Shown in pieces: positions 50,718 through 59,752 of a DNA stretch of 63,832 nucleotides. A program made the translations under genes and the position numbers. Position 1 is the first letter of the stretch. Each line of letters begins with the position of its first letter. Source of the DNA: Planctomycetota bacterium (GTDB lineage Bacteria; Planctomycetota; UBA8742; UBA2392); the NCBI GenBank assembly GCA_003576915.1, contig QEVF01000022.1, positions 1 to 63,832 on the forward strand, given 5' to 3'. The notes beneath the pieces were generated by a model, which was not told where the DNA came from, made no database searches, and was given only the letters and a program-made list of their open reading frames with translations.

Positions 50718-52439
50718 CTAGAGCTTCGACAGCTCCTCTTCCACGGCCTCGACCAGCGGCTTGACCGTGGCCGCGCTGAAGTCAAAGCGGGCTCCGGCGG
50801 CCTTGAACAGCTCGGGCAGCGGCTTGCTGCCCCCCAAAGACAGGGCGAACTTGTACTGCGAAATCGCCTTCTTGCGGTCCTTCTTGGCGTTGAGCCAGAC
50901 CTGCAGGGCGCCGAGCTGGGCGATGGCATATTCGATGTAGTAGAAGGGCGCGCCGAAGAGGTGGCCCTGCTGATGCCAACGCACGGCCTCGAACTTCTCA
51001 AGCCCAGTCCAGTCTGCCGTGGGGTTGAAGCGACGGAACACCTCGACCCAAGCCTTGCCGCGCTCGGCCATGTTGTGCCCGTTGTGGGTGTAGACCCAGT
51101 GCTGGAAGGCGTCGATGGTGGCAAACCAGGGCAGGTACTCGATGATGCCTTCAAAGAAGTCGCGTCTGGCGCGCTTGAGGTCCTTCTCCGGGTAGAACTC
51201 GTCCAAGTAGGGGTTGCCCAGCAATTCCATGCTCATGCTGGCCACCTCGCAAAACTCGATGGGCGCCCCGCGGTACTCGAGCAGGGGCTCCTGCCGAGAC
51301 AAAATTGCGTGGAAGGCGTGACCGCCTTCGTGAAGCAGGGTCTGAACGTCGCCATCGACGCCGACGGCATTCATGAAGATGAAGGGCAGGCGGACCTCCG
51401 ACAGCGTGCTCTGGTAGCCGCCGGGCGCTTTGCCCTTGCGGTTGGCGAGGTCCAGCAGGCCCAGGCGCCGCATGTGGTCGAAGTGCGAGCCCAGTTCTTC
51501 GTCCACCTTGTGGAACACCCGCGAGCAGCCCTCCTTGAGTTTCTCGACGTCATCAAAGGGTTTGAGGGGGGGCGCTCCCTCGGGGTCCACGCTCAGGTCC
51601 CAGGGGCGGAGACGTTCAAGGCCCAGCAGTCGGGCGCGGCGCTGATGGATGCGGCCGAGGGCCGGCAGCACCACGGTGTCAACGGCCTTGTGGTAGGCCT
51701 CGCAGTCAAGCGGCGTGTATTCGAAGCGTTCACGGCGCCGGAACTGGAAGTCGCGGAAGTTGGCAAAACCGGCGTTGCGGGCTTTCTTCTCGCGCAGCCG
51801 CACGAGCTTGTCATACAGCTCGTTGACCCTGTCAGCGTCCTGCAGCCGGCGCTCGGAAATGGCGAGCCACGCGCGGTGGCGCAGGGCGCGATCTGTTTCG
51901 AGCAGGAACTTGGCCATGGCCTGGGGCGTGCGCTCCTCGCCCGCAAACTGCACAGTGGTCGCGCCCATGATTTCGTCGTACTCGTGCTCAAGCTTGCTCT
52001 CGTCAACCTCAAGCTTCACGTTCTCATCGCGGAACAGCTCGATGCGATTGAGGACGCTGCGCTCGAACACGCGAAAGCGCGCCGCGTCCAGTTCGCCGCG
52101 GGCGGGGCTTTGCTTGAACTTCTTGGACAGCTCAAAGGCCACGGGCTTGAGCTTGGGATCGAAGTTCTCGACGAAATCGAGAAACGCCTTCTTGTACTCG
52201 GGGTTGGTGGTGTCCACCGTGTTGCGGATGAACACCCGCGAGCCGAATTCGTCGATAGCCGCAAACAGCTCCGAGCTGTCCAGCAGCCATTGCTCCAGCT
52301 TCGCCTTCGTGGAGACATCAGCCGCAAGCAGCCTCTGAAGCAGGGGTTCGACGTCCGCGAAGCTGCGGATCACCAGTTGGGATGGCACAAATCGGCGCGC
52401 AAATTCGCGGGGCAGGGTTTCCAGGGTGTCGGTGGGCAT
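50718..52439 (-). CDS. M3-family oligoendopeptidase (PepF-like)
   Basis: The product has 573 residues. The zinc site HEGGHAFHAIL (about 355-365, HExxH) lies in the expected place, with the third ligand likely in PIEFCEVASMSME. The N-terminal half is helical, as in PepF/oligoendopeptidase F. No signal peptide is seen, so it hydrolyses short peptides in the cytoplasm. The ATG at 52439 is preferred over 52460 because GAGGA precedes it at good spacing. Its TAG stop lies in the right CTAG flank of element D. Confidence 0.9.
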   Translation of the reverse strand: MPTDTLETLPREFARRFVPSQLVIRSFADVEPLLQRLLAADVSTKAKLEQWLLDSSELFAAIDEFGSRVFIRNTVDTTNPEYKKAFLDFVENFDPKLKPVAFELSKKFKQSPARGELDAARFRVFERSVLNRIELFRDENVKLEVDESKLEHEYDEIMGATTVQFAGEERTPQAMAKFLLETDRALRHRAWLAISERRLQDADRVNELYDKLVRLREKKARNAGFANFRDFQFRRRERFEYTPLDCEAYHKAVDTVVLPALGRIHQRRARLLGLERLRPWDLSVDPEGAPPLKPFDDVEKLKEGCSRVFHKVDEELGSHFDHMRRLGLLDLANRKGKAPGGYQSTLSEVRLPFIFMNAVGVDGDVQTLLHEGGHAFHAILSRQEPLLEYRGAPIEFCEVASMSMELLGNPYLDEFYPEKDLKRARRDFFEGIIEYLPWFATIDAFQHWVYTHNGHNMAERGKAWVEVFRRFNPTADWTGLEKFEAVRWHQQGHLFGAPFYYIEYAIAQLGALQVWLNAKKDRKKAISQYKFALSLGGSKPLPELFKAAGARFDFSAATVKPLVEAVEEELSKL

Positions 52440-52566
52440 GGCTTTCCTCGAGGTCTTCACTACTCAACGTAGCTGCATCGAAAGTTCGATGATGAATTTT
52501 CATAGCACCGGCGAAAGGGGTTTTCGAATGCGAAATGGCGCCCCTGGGGCTTCACGTTTTCGCGCA

Positions 52567-53397
52567 TCAGTAGGCCGGGCCGCGCATGGGCGCCCAGAAG
52601 AACGTCCGCAGATTTCCGAAAGTAAAGCTCAGGCCCAGGGTAAAGCCGTGGGCGCCAAAGCCGCTGCCATCGACGTTCATCCACTGCCAGCCGGCCGTGA
52701 TGAACAGGTGGCGGAATGTCTGAATGTGCAGGCGCAGGCCGAACTCGTTGACGCCGCGGGAGTCCACAAACTGCAGCCGCGACGCCCAGGCCTCCAGGCC
52801 CAGGGGCCACAGAGGATAGATAAGGGCCGACGCCCTGAAGCTCACGCCGATGCTCGAGGGTCCGCGGGTCTGGTCAAAGGCGCCGACGCCGATGGCACCC
52901 TCGATATAACCCAGGTGGGCGATGGGCCAGGCCACGCCCAGATGGCCCACGGGCATGACGATGTCCGCGAAGTCCTTGATCCTGTTGGTGCCAATGAGCC
53001 CCGCGCTGTGGCCAAAGCGCGCGGCCTGGGTGAACTTGAAGTCCAGCACGAACAGCCCGATGTGCGCCCGCGCTGAGACGTAGGCCCCGCGGTGCTCGCC
53101 CGGCGCAAGCCACAGGCCTGTCTGAAAGTCGATCTGGAGGTCACGGGCCACGACATCGTCGTCGGTGTCCATGCCGAAGAAGCCTTCGTAATAGGGGTAA
53201 GGCGCGCGGCTGGCCCACAGTCCCCAGGGCTCGGCGGGTTGGCGTGGCGGGACGCTGTCAGGGGCGTTGGCCGGTGCGGGCTTGGACTGCGCGTTGAACT
53301 CACGGGACATCTTGAACTGGGGCCAGCCCTGTGCCTTGAGCGTGGCTGCCGGCAGCAGGAGCAGGGCAAGCAGAATGGCGGATCGAAGTGACGGCAT
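52567..53397 (-). CDS. Putative outer-membrane beta-barrel or secreted protein
   Basis: The product has 276 residues. A signal peptide (about 1-22, ending in KAQ) leads to a Pro/Asn-rich linker and then alternating short hydrophobic strands rich in Gly, Tyr and Trp (WGLWASRAPYPYYEGFFG, LGYIEGAIGVGAFDQ, GFTLGLSFTFGN). This is compatible with a small outer-membrane barrel. No family is recognised. It is a single gene. Confidence 0.65.
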   Translation of the reverse strand: MPSLRSAILLALLLLPAATLKAQGWPQFKMSREFNAQSKPAPANAPDSVPPRQPAEPWGLWASRAPYPYYEGFFGMDTDDDVVARDLQIDFQTGLWLAPGEHRGAYVSARAHIGLFVLDFKFTQAARFGHSAGLIGTNRIKDFADIVMPVGHLGVAWPIAHLGYIEGAIGVGAFDQTRGPSSIGVSFRASALIYPLWPLGLEAWASRLQFVDSRGVNEFGLRLHIQTFRHLFITAGWQWMNVDGSGFGAHGFTLGLSFTFGNLRTFFWAPMRGPAY

Positions 53398-53480
53398 CGG
53401 GCCGGGCGTCCCCGCGGTGAATCGACCATCCTGATTATCCCCGGGTGCTTTTCAATGGCGCGTTGCGCTAGAATGCCCGC

Positions 53481-54173
53481 ATGAGCGAAGACCGGCTAGC
53501 TCCCCTCGCAGCTTTGCAGGGCCGCGAACACAGCCACCTGCTGATCAACGAGATCTACGCGTCCATTCAGGGTGAAAGCACCCACGCGGGGCGCCCCTGC
53601 GTCTTCATCCGCACTACAACCTGCAATCTGCGCTGCACCTACTGCGACACAGCCTATGCGTTTACCCAGGGCCAGGCGATGTCCTTGGACGAAGTGCTGG
53701 ACCGTGCCCTCTCCTTTGGTATTCCGCTCGTGGAGATCACGGGGGGCGAACCCCTGCTGCAGCCCCTGGTGCCGAAGCTGGCCCGGGAGCTGCTTTCGCG
53801 CGGCGTGGAAGTGCTGTGCGAAACCAGCGGCGCCCTGGACATCCGGCTCCTGCCCGAGGGCGTGAAGAGCATCGTGGACGTCAAGACGCCCGGCAGCGGC
53901 GAGGAGCGGGCCAACTTCTATGACAACCTGAAGCACCTGCGGTCGCACGACCAAGTCAAGTTCGTGCTCTGCTCGCGCCAGGACTACGAGTGGGCGCGGG
54001 ACTTCGTGCGGCGTGAAGGACTCTGTGAGCGCACCACCGTGCTCTTCTCCTGCGCGTTCAAAGCCGTGGAGCCTGCCGATCTGGCCCGCTGGATCAACGA
54101 CGACCGCCTGCCGGTACGCCTGAACCTGCAACTTCACAAGTACATCTGGCCGCCCACGCGCCGCGGCGTCTGA
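53481..54173 (+). CDS. queE: 7-carboxy-7-deazaguanine synthase QueE (radical SAM)
   Basis: The product has 230 residues. The radical-SAM cluster is CNLRCTYCDT (CxxxCxxC, about 50-60), preceded by NEIYASIQGEST. The SAM-binding region is ITGGEPLLQPLV, and KSIVDVKTPGSGEE follows. It converts carboxytetrahydropterin to 7-carboxy-7-deazaguanine, an early step of queuosine and other 7-deazapurines. No other queuosine genes are adjacent. It ends 40 bases before the second cobalamin riboswitch. Confidence 0.92.
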   Translation: MSEDRLAPLAALQGREHSHLLINEIYASIQGESTHAGRPCVFIRTTTCNLRCTYCDTAYAFTQGQAMSLDEVLDRALSFGIPLVEITGGEPLLQPLVPKLARELLSRGVEVLCETSGALDIRLLPEGVKSIVDVKTPGSGEERANFYDNLKHLRSHDQVKFVLCSRQDYEWARDFVRREGLCERTTVLFSCAFKAVEPADLARWINDDRLPVRLNLQLHKYIWPPTRRGV

Positions 54174-54213
54174 GCGGCCGCACCGTTGCGATTTGAGCCG
54201 GCCCAAATCATAC

Positions 54214-54378
54214 TTGCCCCGTCACCGGCATTGAGCAGAGCAACGCTCGGGAACCTCGTGAGATTCGAGGACGGCCCCGCCGCTGTAACCGGGAACGAAA
54301 CCGCAAGGCCATTGCCCCAAGGGCGAGAAGGCGCGGAAGTAGGAGAAAGCCCGGAAGTCAGAAGACCTGCCGTGACGC
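54214..54378 (+). promoter_or_regulatory. Cobalamin riboswitch upstream of the surface-protein gene
   Basis: It shows the classical conserved blocks. CGGGAACCTCGTGAGATTCG is followed by the B12 box ACGGCCCCGCCGCTGTAA, and the 3' end GGAAGTCAGAAGACCTGCC matches the standard GAAGCCAGGAGACCTGCC pattern. It therefore looks like a full-length classical riboswitch, unlike the shorter copy at 1.45 kb. It precedes the terminator at 54400 and the gene at 54513, so B12 probably represses that gene by transcription termination. Confidence 0.92.
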
Positions 54379-54399
54379 TGCACGACCGCCCTCGGAGGA

Positions 54400-54424
54400 G
54401 GGGTGGCGCTTTGCGCCCCTTTTT
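54400..54424 (+). terminator. Riboswitch-linked terminator
   Basis: GGCGC pairs with GCGCC around TTT, extended by GG/CC across a bulge, and is followed by TTTTT. Directly behind the B12 riboswitch, it is probably the expression platform that forms when cobalamin is bound. Confidence 0.78.
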
Positions 54425-54512
54425 CTCCATGCCCGGTGATCGTGGTTTGCCAAGGCCAGGGCCTTGGGCAAACGCGCGCGTCGCGCCCGCTTCAGGGCAG
54501 TTGGAGACTTCC

Positions 54513-56333
54513 ATGTTTCGCATGATCTTCTGGGGGGCGCTGTGCGCCCTTGCGGCCCCTCTGGCCGCCTTCTATGCCCAGCCCGAGGGCTACTCCCGCA
54601 CGGAGTATCCGCTGGCCTCCGGCGCTTCCGGCATCACCTGGGACCCTGCCACAGGCGCCTCTGATTTCTATGCCCACCATAACGGCGGCATCCGTCGCTT
54701 TGACACCGCTGCCGGCGCCTTTGCCTCCAGCCTGCTTTTCCTGGCACCGCCTTCCATTCCGCCATCGGCCTTTGCCAGTTTTGACGCTTTGGCCATTGAT
54801 CCCGCCGCGCCCAACGATTTCTACGTCAGCTACAGCGGTAATTTCTCCCGCCTCTACAAACTCAACCGCACGGGCCCGGACGCGGCTACGGTAGTCAGCT
54901 TCCTCGATTACAGCGCCAACGGCGAGTATGTGTATTCGCTGCGTTTTGTGCCGGACCTGCCTACGGTACCCCTGGCCCTGCGCGGCCAGCTTCTGGCGGC
55001 CTGCGCCATAGGGTTCACCGGCGTGGCCAAGATTTACCTGGTAAACCGCAGCACGCTTGCCCTCACGGAGCTGGCCGATGTCGGCACTACCAACGGGTCA
55101 GGCCCCTTCACGCTGGACCATGAAGGCAACCTGTTCTGCGCCGTGCCGCCCTCGTTTTTCGGGCTGACCGGCGCGGAGATCCGGCGATTTGCCGCCGCCG
55201 ACCTGGCTGCGGCCATCGGCTCGACTCCCGTGCAGGCCTCAGCGGCACAAACCATTGTCGCTGCCTCGGCCAGCCTCTGGAACCTGACTTCGCTCCAGGC
55301 CCGCCTCGAACAGGGCCAGAGCTATCTGTATTTCGGCACCTATGAGCATGCTTCGCTGTTCAAGCTGTGCCTGGCCACCCGCGAAATCCGCGAGTTCGTT
55401 CAGGGATTCGGCGGCGTGAGCGACGGATATTCGCACTTCGCGCAGGGCGGCGGGCTGGCCTTCTCCAGCGCGGCGGATACTTTCAGACCCTACAGCGGAC
55501 AAACCACCACCCTGGCCCTGCCCTTCAGCGTCTACACTCCCGGTTACGGCAGCTATTTCAGCCTCTTTATCTTCCGGCCCCTTGCCGTGAACGCCACCGT
55601 CGCCTCGCTGGCCATCGTGCAGCAGCCGGCGGCGGTCAACAGCGGCGTGCCGTTTTCACTGACCGTGGAGGCCAGAAATGCGGGCGGCACGGCGGTCACG
55701 GCGGGCATCGGTGTCAACTTGAGCGCGTCCGGGGCCGGCATCCTCAGTGGCTTCACACTGACGGCGGGCTCGGGCACGGGGCTTCTGATTGAGGGGCTGC
55801 GCTATACAGCCGGCACCCTGCCCGCGAGCTTCACATTGACTGTGGCCCTCAACGGCTCATCTATCTCCGCGGCCAGCACGACCATTACGGTGGCGGCCCC
55901 TGCCACGCAGCTTGGCGTCTTGGCCCCTCCCGCCTCGGCGCAAGCCGTTGAGTTTTTCAGCGTGACAGTGGAGTTGCGCGACGCCGCCGGCCAGAGAGTG
56001 CAACTGGGCCCCGACGCGGCCATGACCGTGACCGCCGCCAAAGTCTCCGGGCCGGGCAGCCTGTTTGGGCAAACCTCCAGGGCGGCTACCGCCGGACAGG
56101 CCGGCTTTGGGCAACTGCTGCTGGACGCTCCTGGCAGCTACGTTCTGGAGTTCTCGGCGCCGGGTCTGGCTTCGGTCACGCTGAGCCTGATTGTGACTGC
56201 TCCTTCCGCCTCCAGCGGCGTCCGTGACAGTGGCGGCTCCTGCACTACGGGCGAGGGGTCCCAAAGGGCGCTTGTGGCGTTGCTTCTGCCCCTACTGTGG
56301 CTGTGGCGCCGCAGGCGCCACGCCGTGCAGTAA
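54513..56333 (+). CDS. B12-riboswitch-controlled surface protein, propeller-like, with C-terminal anchor
   Basis: The product has 606 residues. A signal peptide (about 1-21) leads to a region (about 30-400) of repeated beta segments with Trp-Asp/Phe-Asp motifs (SGITWDPATGASDFYAHH, SFDALAIDPAAPNDFYVSY, FTLDHEGNLFCAVP), like a beta-propeller. Ig-like beta repeats follow (about 410-575). The C-terminus has a Cys (SGGSC), a hydrophobic helix and RRRR, a sorting-type anchor. The ATG at 54513 has GGAG upstream. Control by a cobalamin riboswitch suggests a surface B12-capture protein, analogous in concept to the propeller protein BtuG of Bacteroides. No sequence relationship to BtuG can be shown here. 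Confidence 0.75.
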   Translation: MFRMIFWGALCALAAPLAAFYAQPEGYSRTEYPLASGASGITWDPATGASDFYAHHNGGIRRFDTAAGAFASSLLFLAPPSIPPSAFASFDALAIDPAAPNDFYVSYSGNFSRLYKLNRTGPDAATVVSFLDYSANGEYVYSLRFVPDLPTVPLALRGQLLAACAIGFTGVAKIYLVNRSTLALTELADVGTTNGSGPFTLDHEGNLFCAVPPSFFGLTGAEIRRFAAADLAAAIGSTPVQASAAQTIVAASASLWNLTSLQARLEQGQSYLYFGTYEHASLFKLCLATREIREFVQGFGGVSDGYSHFAQGGGLAFSSAADTFRPYSGQTTTLALPFSVYTPGYGSYFSLFIFRPLAVNATVASLAIVQQPAAVNSGVPFSLTVEARNAGGTAVTAGIGVNLSASGAGILSGFTLTAGSGTGLLIEGLRYTAGTLPASFTLTVALNGSSISAASTTITVAAPATQLGVLAPPASAQAVEFFSVTVELRDAAGQRVQLGPDAAMTVTAAKVSGPGSLFGQTSRAATAGQAGFGQLLLDAPGSYVLEFSAPGLASVTLSLIVTAPSASSGVRDSGGSCTTGEGSQRALVALLLPLLWLWRRRRHAVQ

Positions 56334-56352
56334 CGCGGCGGTAACCCCAGAG

Positions 56353-56393
56353 GGGGCGGGCTGCAGGGTTTTGGGCCGCCCGCCCCTTTTGTT
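56353..56393 (+). terminator. Intrinsic terminator after the surface-protein gene
   Basis: GGGGCGGGC pairs with GCCCGCCCC (56353-56361 with 56378-56386), followed by TTTTGTTT, 20 bases after the upstream stop codon. Confidence 0.9.
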
Positions 56394-56520
56394 TGGCCGG
56401 CCGGGCATGGAATCGCGTTTGCTTCATATGATGGACCTGGCCCCTGCAAGCCGCGGTTCGTCCTGTTGCGGCCGGGAGTCGGAACCGGGCCAGGCCTTGG
56501 TCCTATTCAGGAGTTTGAAC

Positions 56521-58374
56521 GTGACGGTCAAGCGCGCCCTCACCACTTCCATTCGCAGCGTCGGCTTTGGCCTGTTGCTGGCGTTGCTCGCAATCTCTCG
56601 GATGGCAGCTCAGGCGCAGGACAAGCCCCAGCCGTCTTCCGAGCCCCAGGCCAAGGTCGATGCCAACGGCCTGCCCGAAGACCCGGCTCCCCTGACCCCC
56701 GAGGAAGCCGAGGTGTTCAAGGAAAACCTGAGCGCCGAAGGCCTCGTCCCCGGCAAGGCGCCCAGTGTCTACCTCAAGACTGTCATACTCATCGTGCCCA
56801 ACCTGACGAGCTGGCAGGATTACGCACCCAACGATCTGGCTGGAGATGCCCGCATCACCGCTATTGCCTTTGAGTCCGTACTCGAGACCCACATCGACTA
56901 CAAACCCCATCTCTGGCGAGAGGATGGTCCGCGCCAACGGCGTTACTTTGCGCGACTGCGCTTTGCCGACATTCCCTCCCGCGCCGATCCCAGGCCCGTG
57001 GACAAACCCGTGCCCGACCTGGAGGCGGCGGCGCGCTGTCAGAACGCCGACGTGATCGTGGCTCTTTCCTTTACTCCCGCCGCCGGCGAGGCGAGGGCCG
57101 CCTGCAGCGTGTGGAGGTATCGGCGCAAGCAGGGCATCGACGTAGCCTTCAAGTTCGATCTGCCTGATCTCGGCAAGCCCGGGCCCGACGCCGCTGTCAA
57201 AGTGCTCGAGCAAAGCGCCGCCCGTGCCACGGCAGGCATTGTCGGCGCCCAGGAAGAAGCCGCGCTGGTGCCGCCTCCTCCCACGTGTGCCAACGACAAG
57301 GCGCTGAAGTTCTTCGTCGAGATGCGCAGCGCCTTTACGGGCCAGGACCTCAACGGCGCCTGGATCGCCTATGCGGACCTCATGGCCGTAGATCCCCGCT
57401 GTGGCCGTGCTGCCCTGTTTTCGATGGAGATCTTCAAGAACCACGAGCAATCATCGCCCATCAAGGCGCTGGAGTCGGGCATCAAGGCCGTCAAGTCCAC
57501 CCCCAACGATGTGCTGCTGCGCGGGCGCCTGGCCTACAACACGGCGGTCTGGATCCGCCGGCGGCGCTGGGGCATGCACGCGCTGGAGCAGGCCCTGGTG
57601 GCCCAGCCGCGCAATTATTCGCTGCTCCTCTGGAAGTCCATGATCCTGTCCGAGGGAGACCAGCAGAAGCAGAAGGCCTGGCTGCTGGAAAATGTCCTGC
57701 CGCACTTCAAAGACGGTCGCGTGGAGGTGGCTCTGGGCAACAACGAAGCTCTTTCCTCAAAGCTGGCCGAGGCCATCCAGTGGTACGAGAAGGCCGTAAC
57801 CATAGCCCCCGACGACCATGAGGCCTGGTTCAGCCTGGCCATCATCAGCACGCACCACGGCGAGAATCTGCAGCGCGCTGCCCTCATCGGTCCAGAGGGC
57901 GACAAGGACCGGGCGGACGCCCTGGCACGCTTTGCCCGCGCCATCGAGGCCTGGAACCGCTGTCTCAGCATCGACGTGACCGAGCAGAACATGGTGCTGG
58001 AGTTTTACGTGCGTGCGGTGACGCGCGACTACAAGTACCTCCCCACGGAGGAGGCGGATCTGAACCGGCTGTTTCTCATACAGGCCTGCCGCAACGGGCT
58101 GCAGTCCGGCGCGGGCGGCAACAACTTCGGAAAGCTGGCTTCGGAGCTGCTGCCCGCGCAGCAGAAGCTGCAGCGCATGCGCGTGAAGGAGGCCAAGCCG
58201 GGGGATGCCGATTATGAGCTCAGTCTCTGCGCCCGAATCAACTTTGCCCAGGCGGACAACGATCTCGAGGAGATCGTGACGGTGCTGCGGGAAATGCGCA
58301 AAATCGGTTATCGCGGCAACCCTTACCCCGGGCTGATCGACCGTTTCAGGCCGCTGCTCGATGAGGAGAAGTAG
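56521..58374 (+). CDS. Secreted or periplasmic TPR-like protein, function unknown
   Basis: The product has 617 residues. A GTG at 56521 preceded by AGGAG gives a signal peptide ending near residue 35 (MAAQAQD). The central part (about 60-230) is mixed, with two Cys (CQNADV, ARAACS). The C-terminal half (about 240-610) is helical TPR-like repeats (AIQWYEKAVTIAPDDHEAWFSLAII, in two parts). No enzymatic motif is recognised. It is separated from the preceding gene by a terminator and lies ahead of the PyrK-like gene, 42 bases away. Confidence 0.68.
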   Translation: MTVKRALTTSIRSVGFGLLLALLAISRMAAQAQDKPQPSSEPQAKVDANGLPEDPAPLTPEEAEVFKENLSAEGLVPGKAPSVYLKTVILIVPNLTSWQDYAPNDLAGDARITAIAFESVLETHIDYKPHLWREDGPRQRRYFARLRFADIPSRADPRPVDKPVPDLEAAARCQNADVIVALSFTPAAGEARAACSVWRYRRKQGIDVAFKFDLPDLGKPGPDAAVKVLEQSAARATAGIVGAQEEAALVPPPPTCANDKALKFFVEMRSAFTGQDLNGAWIAYADLMAVDPRCGRAALFSMEIFKNHEQSSPIKALESGIKAVKSTPNDVLLRGRLAYNTAVWIRRRRWGMHALEQALVAQPRNYSLLLWKSMILSEGDQQKQKAWLLENVLPHFKDGRVEVALGNNEALSSKLAEAIQWYEKAVTIAPDDHEAWFSLAIISTHHGENLQRAALIGPEGDKDRADALARFARAIEAWNRCLSIDVTEQNMVLEFYVRAVTRDYKYLPTEEADLNRLFLIQACRNGLQSGAGGNNFGKLASELLPAQQKLQRMRVKEAKPGDADYELSLCARINFAQADNDLEEIVTVLREMRKIGYRGNPYPGLIDRFRPLLDEEK

Positions 58375-58416
58375 CCGGCCCCTGTTACGCAGCCCGCCGC
58401 GATCTAACGTGGCGCC

Positions 58417-59247
58417 ATGCCCGACCGCCCCAAGCTGATGCATGAAGCCACCGTCGCGCGCCGCCTGGACTTTGGCCAGGGCTACTTCGAACTGGTCCTG
58501 GACTGTCCGGAACTCGCCCAGGCCATGCAGGCAGGCCAGTTCATCAACCTCAGAGTGCGCAACGAGCTCTACCCCCTGCTGCGCAGGCCCTTTTCCAGCT
58601 TTGACTGGCTGGCCGACAGCCGCGGCAAGGCCAGGGGCATCTCCCTGCTGGCTCACGTCGTGGGCCAGGGCACGCGGCTGATGTCGCGCCTCGAAGCCGG
58701 GCAGAAGGTCTCCATCAACGGCCCTTTGGGCAAGGCCTTTGAGCCGCCTCAGGATCCTGCGGCTCGCGTCATCATGGTGGGCGGCGGCATTGGTCTGGCT
58801 CCCTTCATGCATCTGGTGCGGCAATGGGGCCGCTTGGGCCACAAGCACGAACTGGTGCTCCTGGCCGGCGCCCGATCCCAGCGCGACTTCGTATTCATGA
58901 AGCGCTTTGCCGAAACGGGCGTGGAAACCCTGCTGGCAACTGAGGATGGCAGCGTGGGGGTGAAGGGCAAAGTCACCCTGCTGCTGGAGGCCGAGTTGCA
59001 GGCGCTCAAGGGGCGGCCCGCCACGGTGCTGACCTGCGGACCCTGGCGCATGATGGAGGCCGTCAGCGCCATGTGCACCTCACAGGCCATACCCTGCTAC
59101 GCCAGTCTCGAGCGCGTGATGGGGTGCGGCTTTGGGGTGTGCAACGGCTGCGTCGCCAAGGTCAGGACCGAGGACGCTCCCGGTTACCGCTACGCCAAAA
59201 CCTGCGTGGAAGGCACGGTGATGGAAGGCGCCAGCCTGATCTGGTAA
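58417..59247 (+). CDS. pyrK: PyrK-like flavin/2Fe-2S electron-transfer protein
   Basis: The product has 276 residues. The FAD-binding RRPFSSFDW and NAD-binding VGGGIGLAPF motifs are typical. The C-terminus has the 2Fe-2S ligands ERVMGCGFGVCNGCVAKV and YAKTCVEGTVM (Cys spacing C-x4-C-x2-C-x(n)-C), as in the dihydroorotate dehydrogenase electron-transfer subunit PyrK. No pyrD is adjacent, so the partner may be elsewhere or it may be a general NAD(P)H:acceptor reductase. The HYExAFE-like gene follows 13 bases later. Confidence 0.88.
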   Translation: MPDRPKLMHEATVARRLDFGQGYFELVLDCPELAQAMQAGQFINLRVRNELYPLLRRPFSSFDWLADSRGKARGISLLAHVVGQGTRLMSRLEAGQKVSINGPLGKAFEPPQDPAARVIMVGGGIGLAPFMHLVRQWGRLGHKHELVLLAGARSQRDFVFMKRFAETGVETLLATEDGSVGVKGKVTLLLEAELQALKGRPATVLTCGPWRMMEAVSAMCTSQAIPCYASLERVMGCGFGVCNGCVAKVRTEDAPGYRYAKTCVEGTVMEGASLIW

Positions 59248-59260
59248 TGCTGGAGCGAGC

Positions 59261-59752
59261 ATGGCCGGGGAACGCAATCACTATGAGCGAGCCTTTTCGA
59301 CCCTCTTGAAGGAGCAGGGGGTGAAGGCTCTGGCCGTCGAAGAGCGGCGGCGCCCCGCCTTGGAGGGTCGCGTGCTCAAGCACTTCGACTTTCTCGTCAA
59401 CGGCAGCGAAAAAGTCTGGGCCCTGGACCTCAAGGGGCGCCGCCAGACGCCCTGGATCACCCGCACCGACCTGTTTTCGATGATGGGCTGGCAGAAACTG
59501 CTGGCGGAAAAGGCGTCGCTGGCGTTTGTGTTCGCCTTCATGGGCCATGGCCGTCGCCTGGACGATCTCCCCGCCCTGGCATGGGACTGCGCAGGGGCGC
59601 GCTACCACTTCTGCCTGATGGAACTGCAAGACGCCCAGCGCCTGGCGCGGCCACGCTCGGCGCGCTGGGGCACTTTCGGTTTTGAATGGAAGGCGTTTTG
59701 CCGCTGTGTGCGCGGCCTTGAAGACTTGATCAGCGCGCAAATTCCCAGATGA
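59261..59752 (+). CDS. HYExAFE-like small protein
   Basis: The product has 163 residues. It begins MAGERNHYERAFSTLLKEQGV, carrying the HYExAF-type motif from which the family is named. The central part has a DFLV...WALDLKGRRQ segment reminiscent of restriction-endonuclease-like folds (D...D-x-K), so a nuclease-like fold is possible. I associate this family with planctomycetes. Its function is unknown. It overlaps the convergent ATPase-permease gene by 23 bases. Confidence 0.72.
   Translation: MAGERNHYERAFSTLLKEQGVKALAVEERRRPALEGRVLKHFDFLVNGSEKVWALDLKGRRQTPWITRTDLFSMMGWQKLLAEKASLAFVFAFMGHGRRLDDLPALAWDCAGARYHFCLMELQDAQRLARPRSARWGTFGFEWKAFCRCVRGLEDLISAQIPR

Noticed and set aside
50517..52472. 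651-codon plus-strand ORF opposite the M3 peptidase
   Set aside because: The minus strand encodes an M3 peptidase with an intact HEGGH zinc motif.
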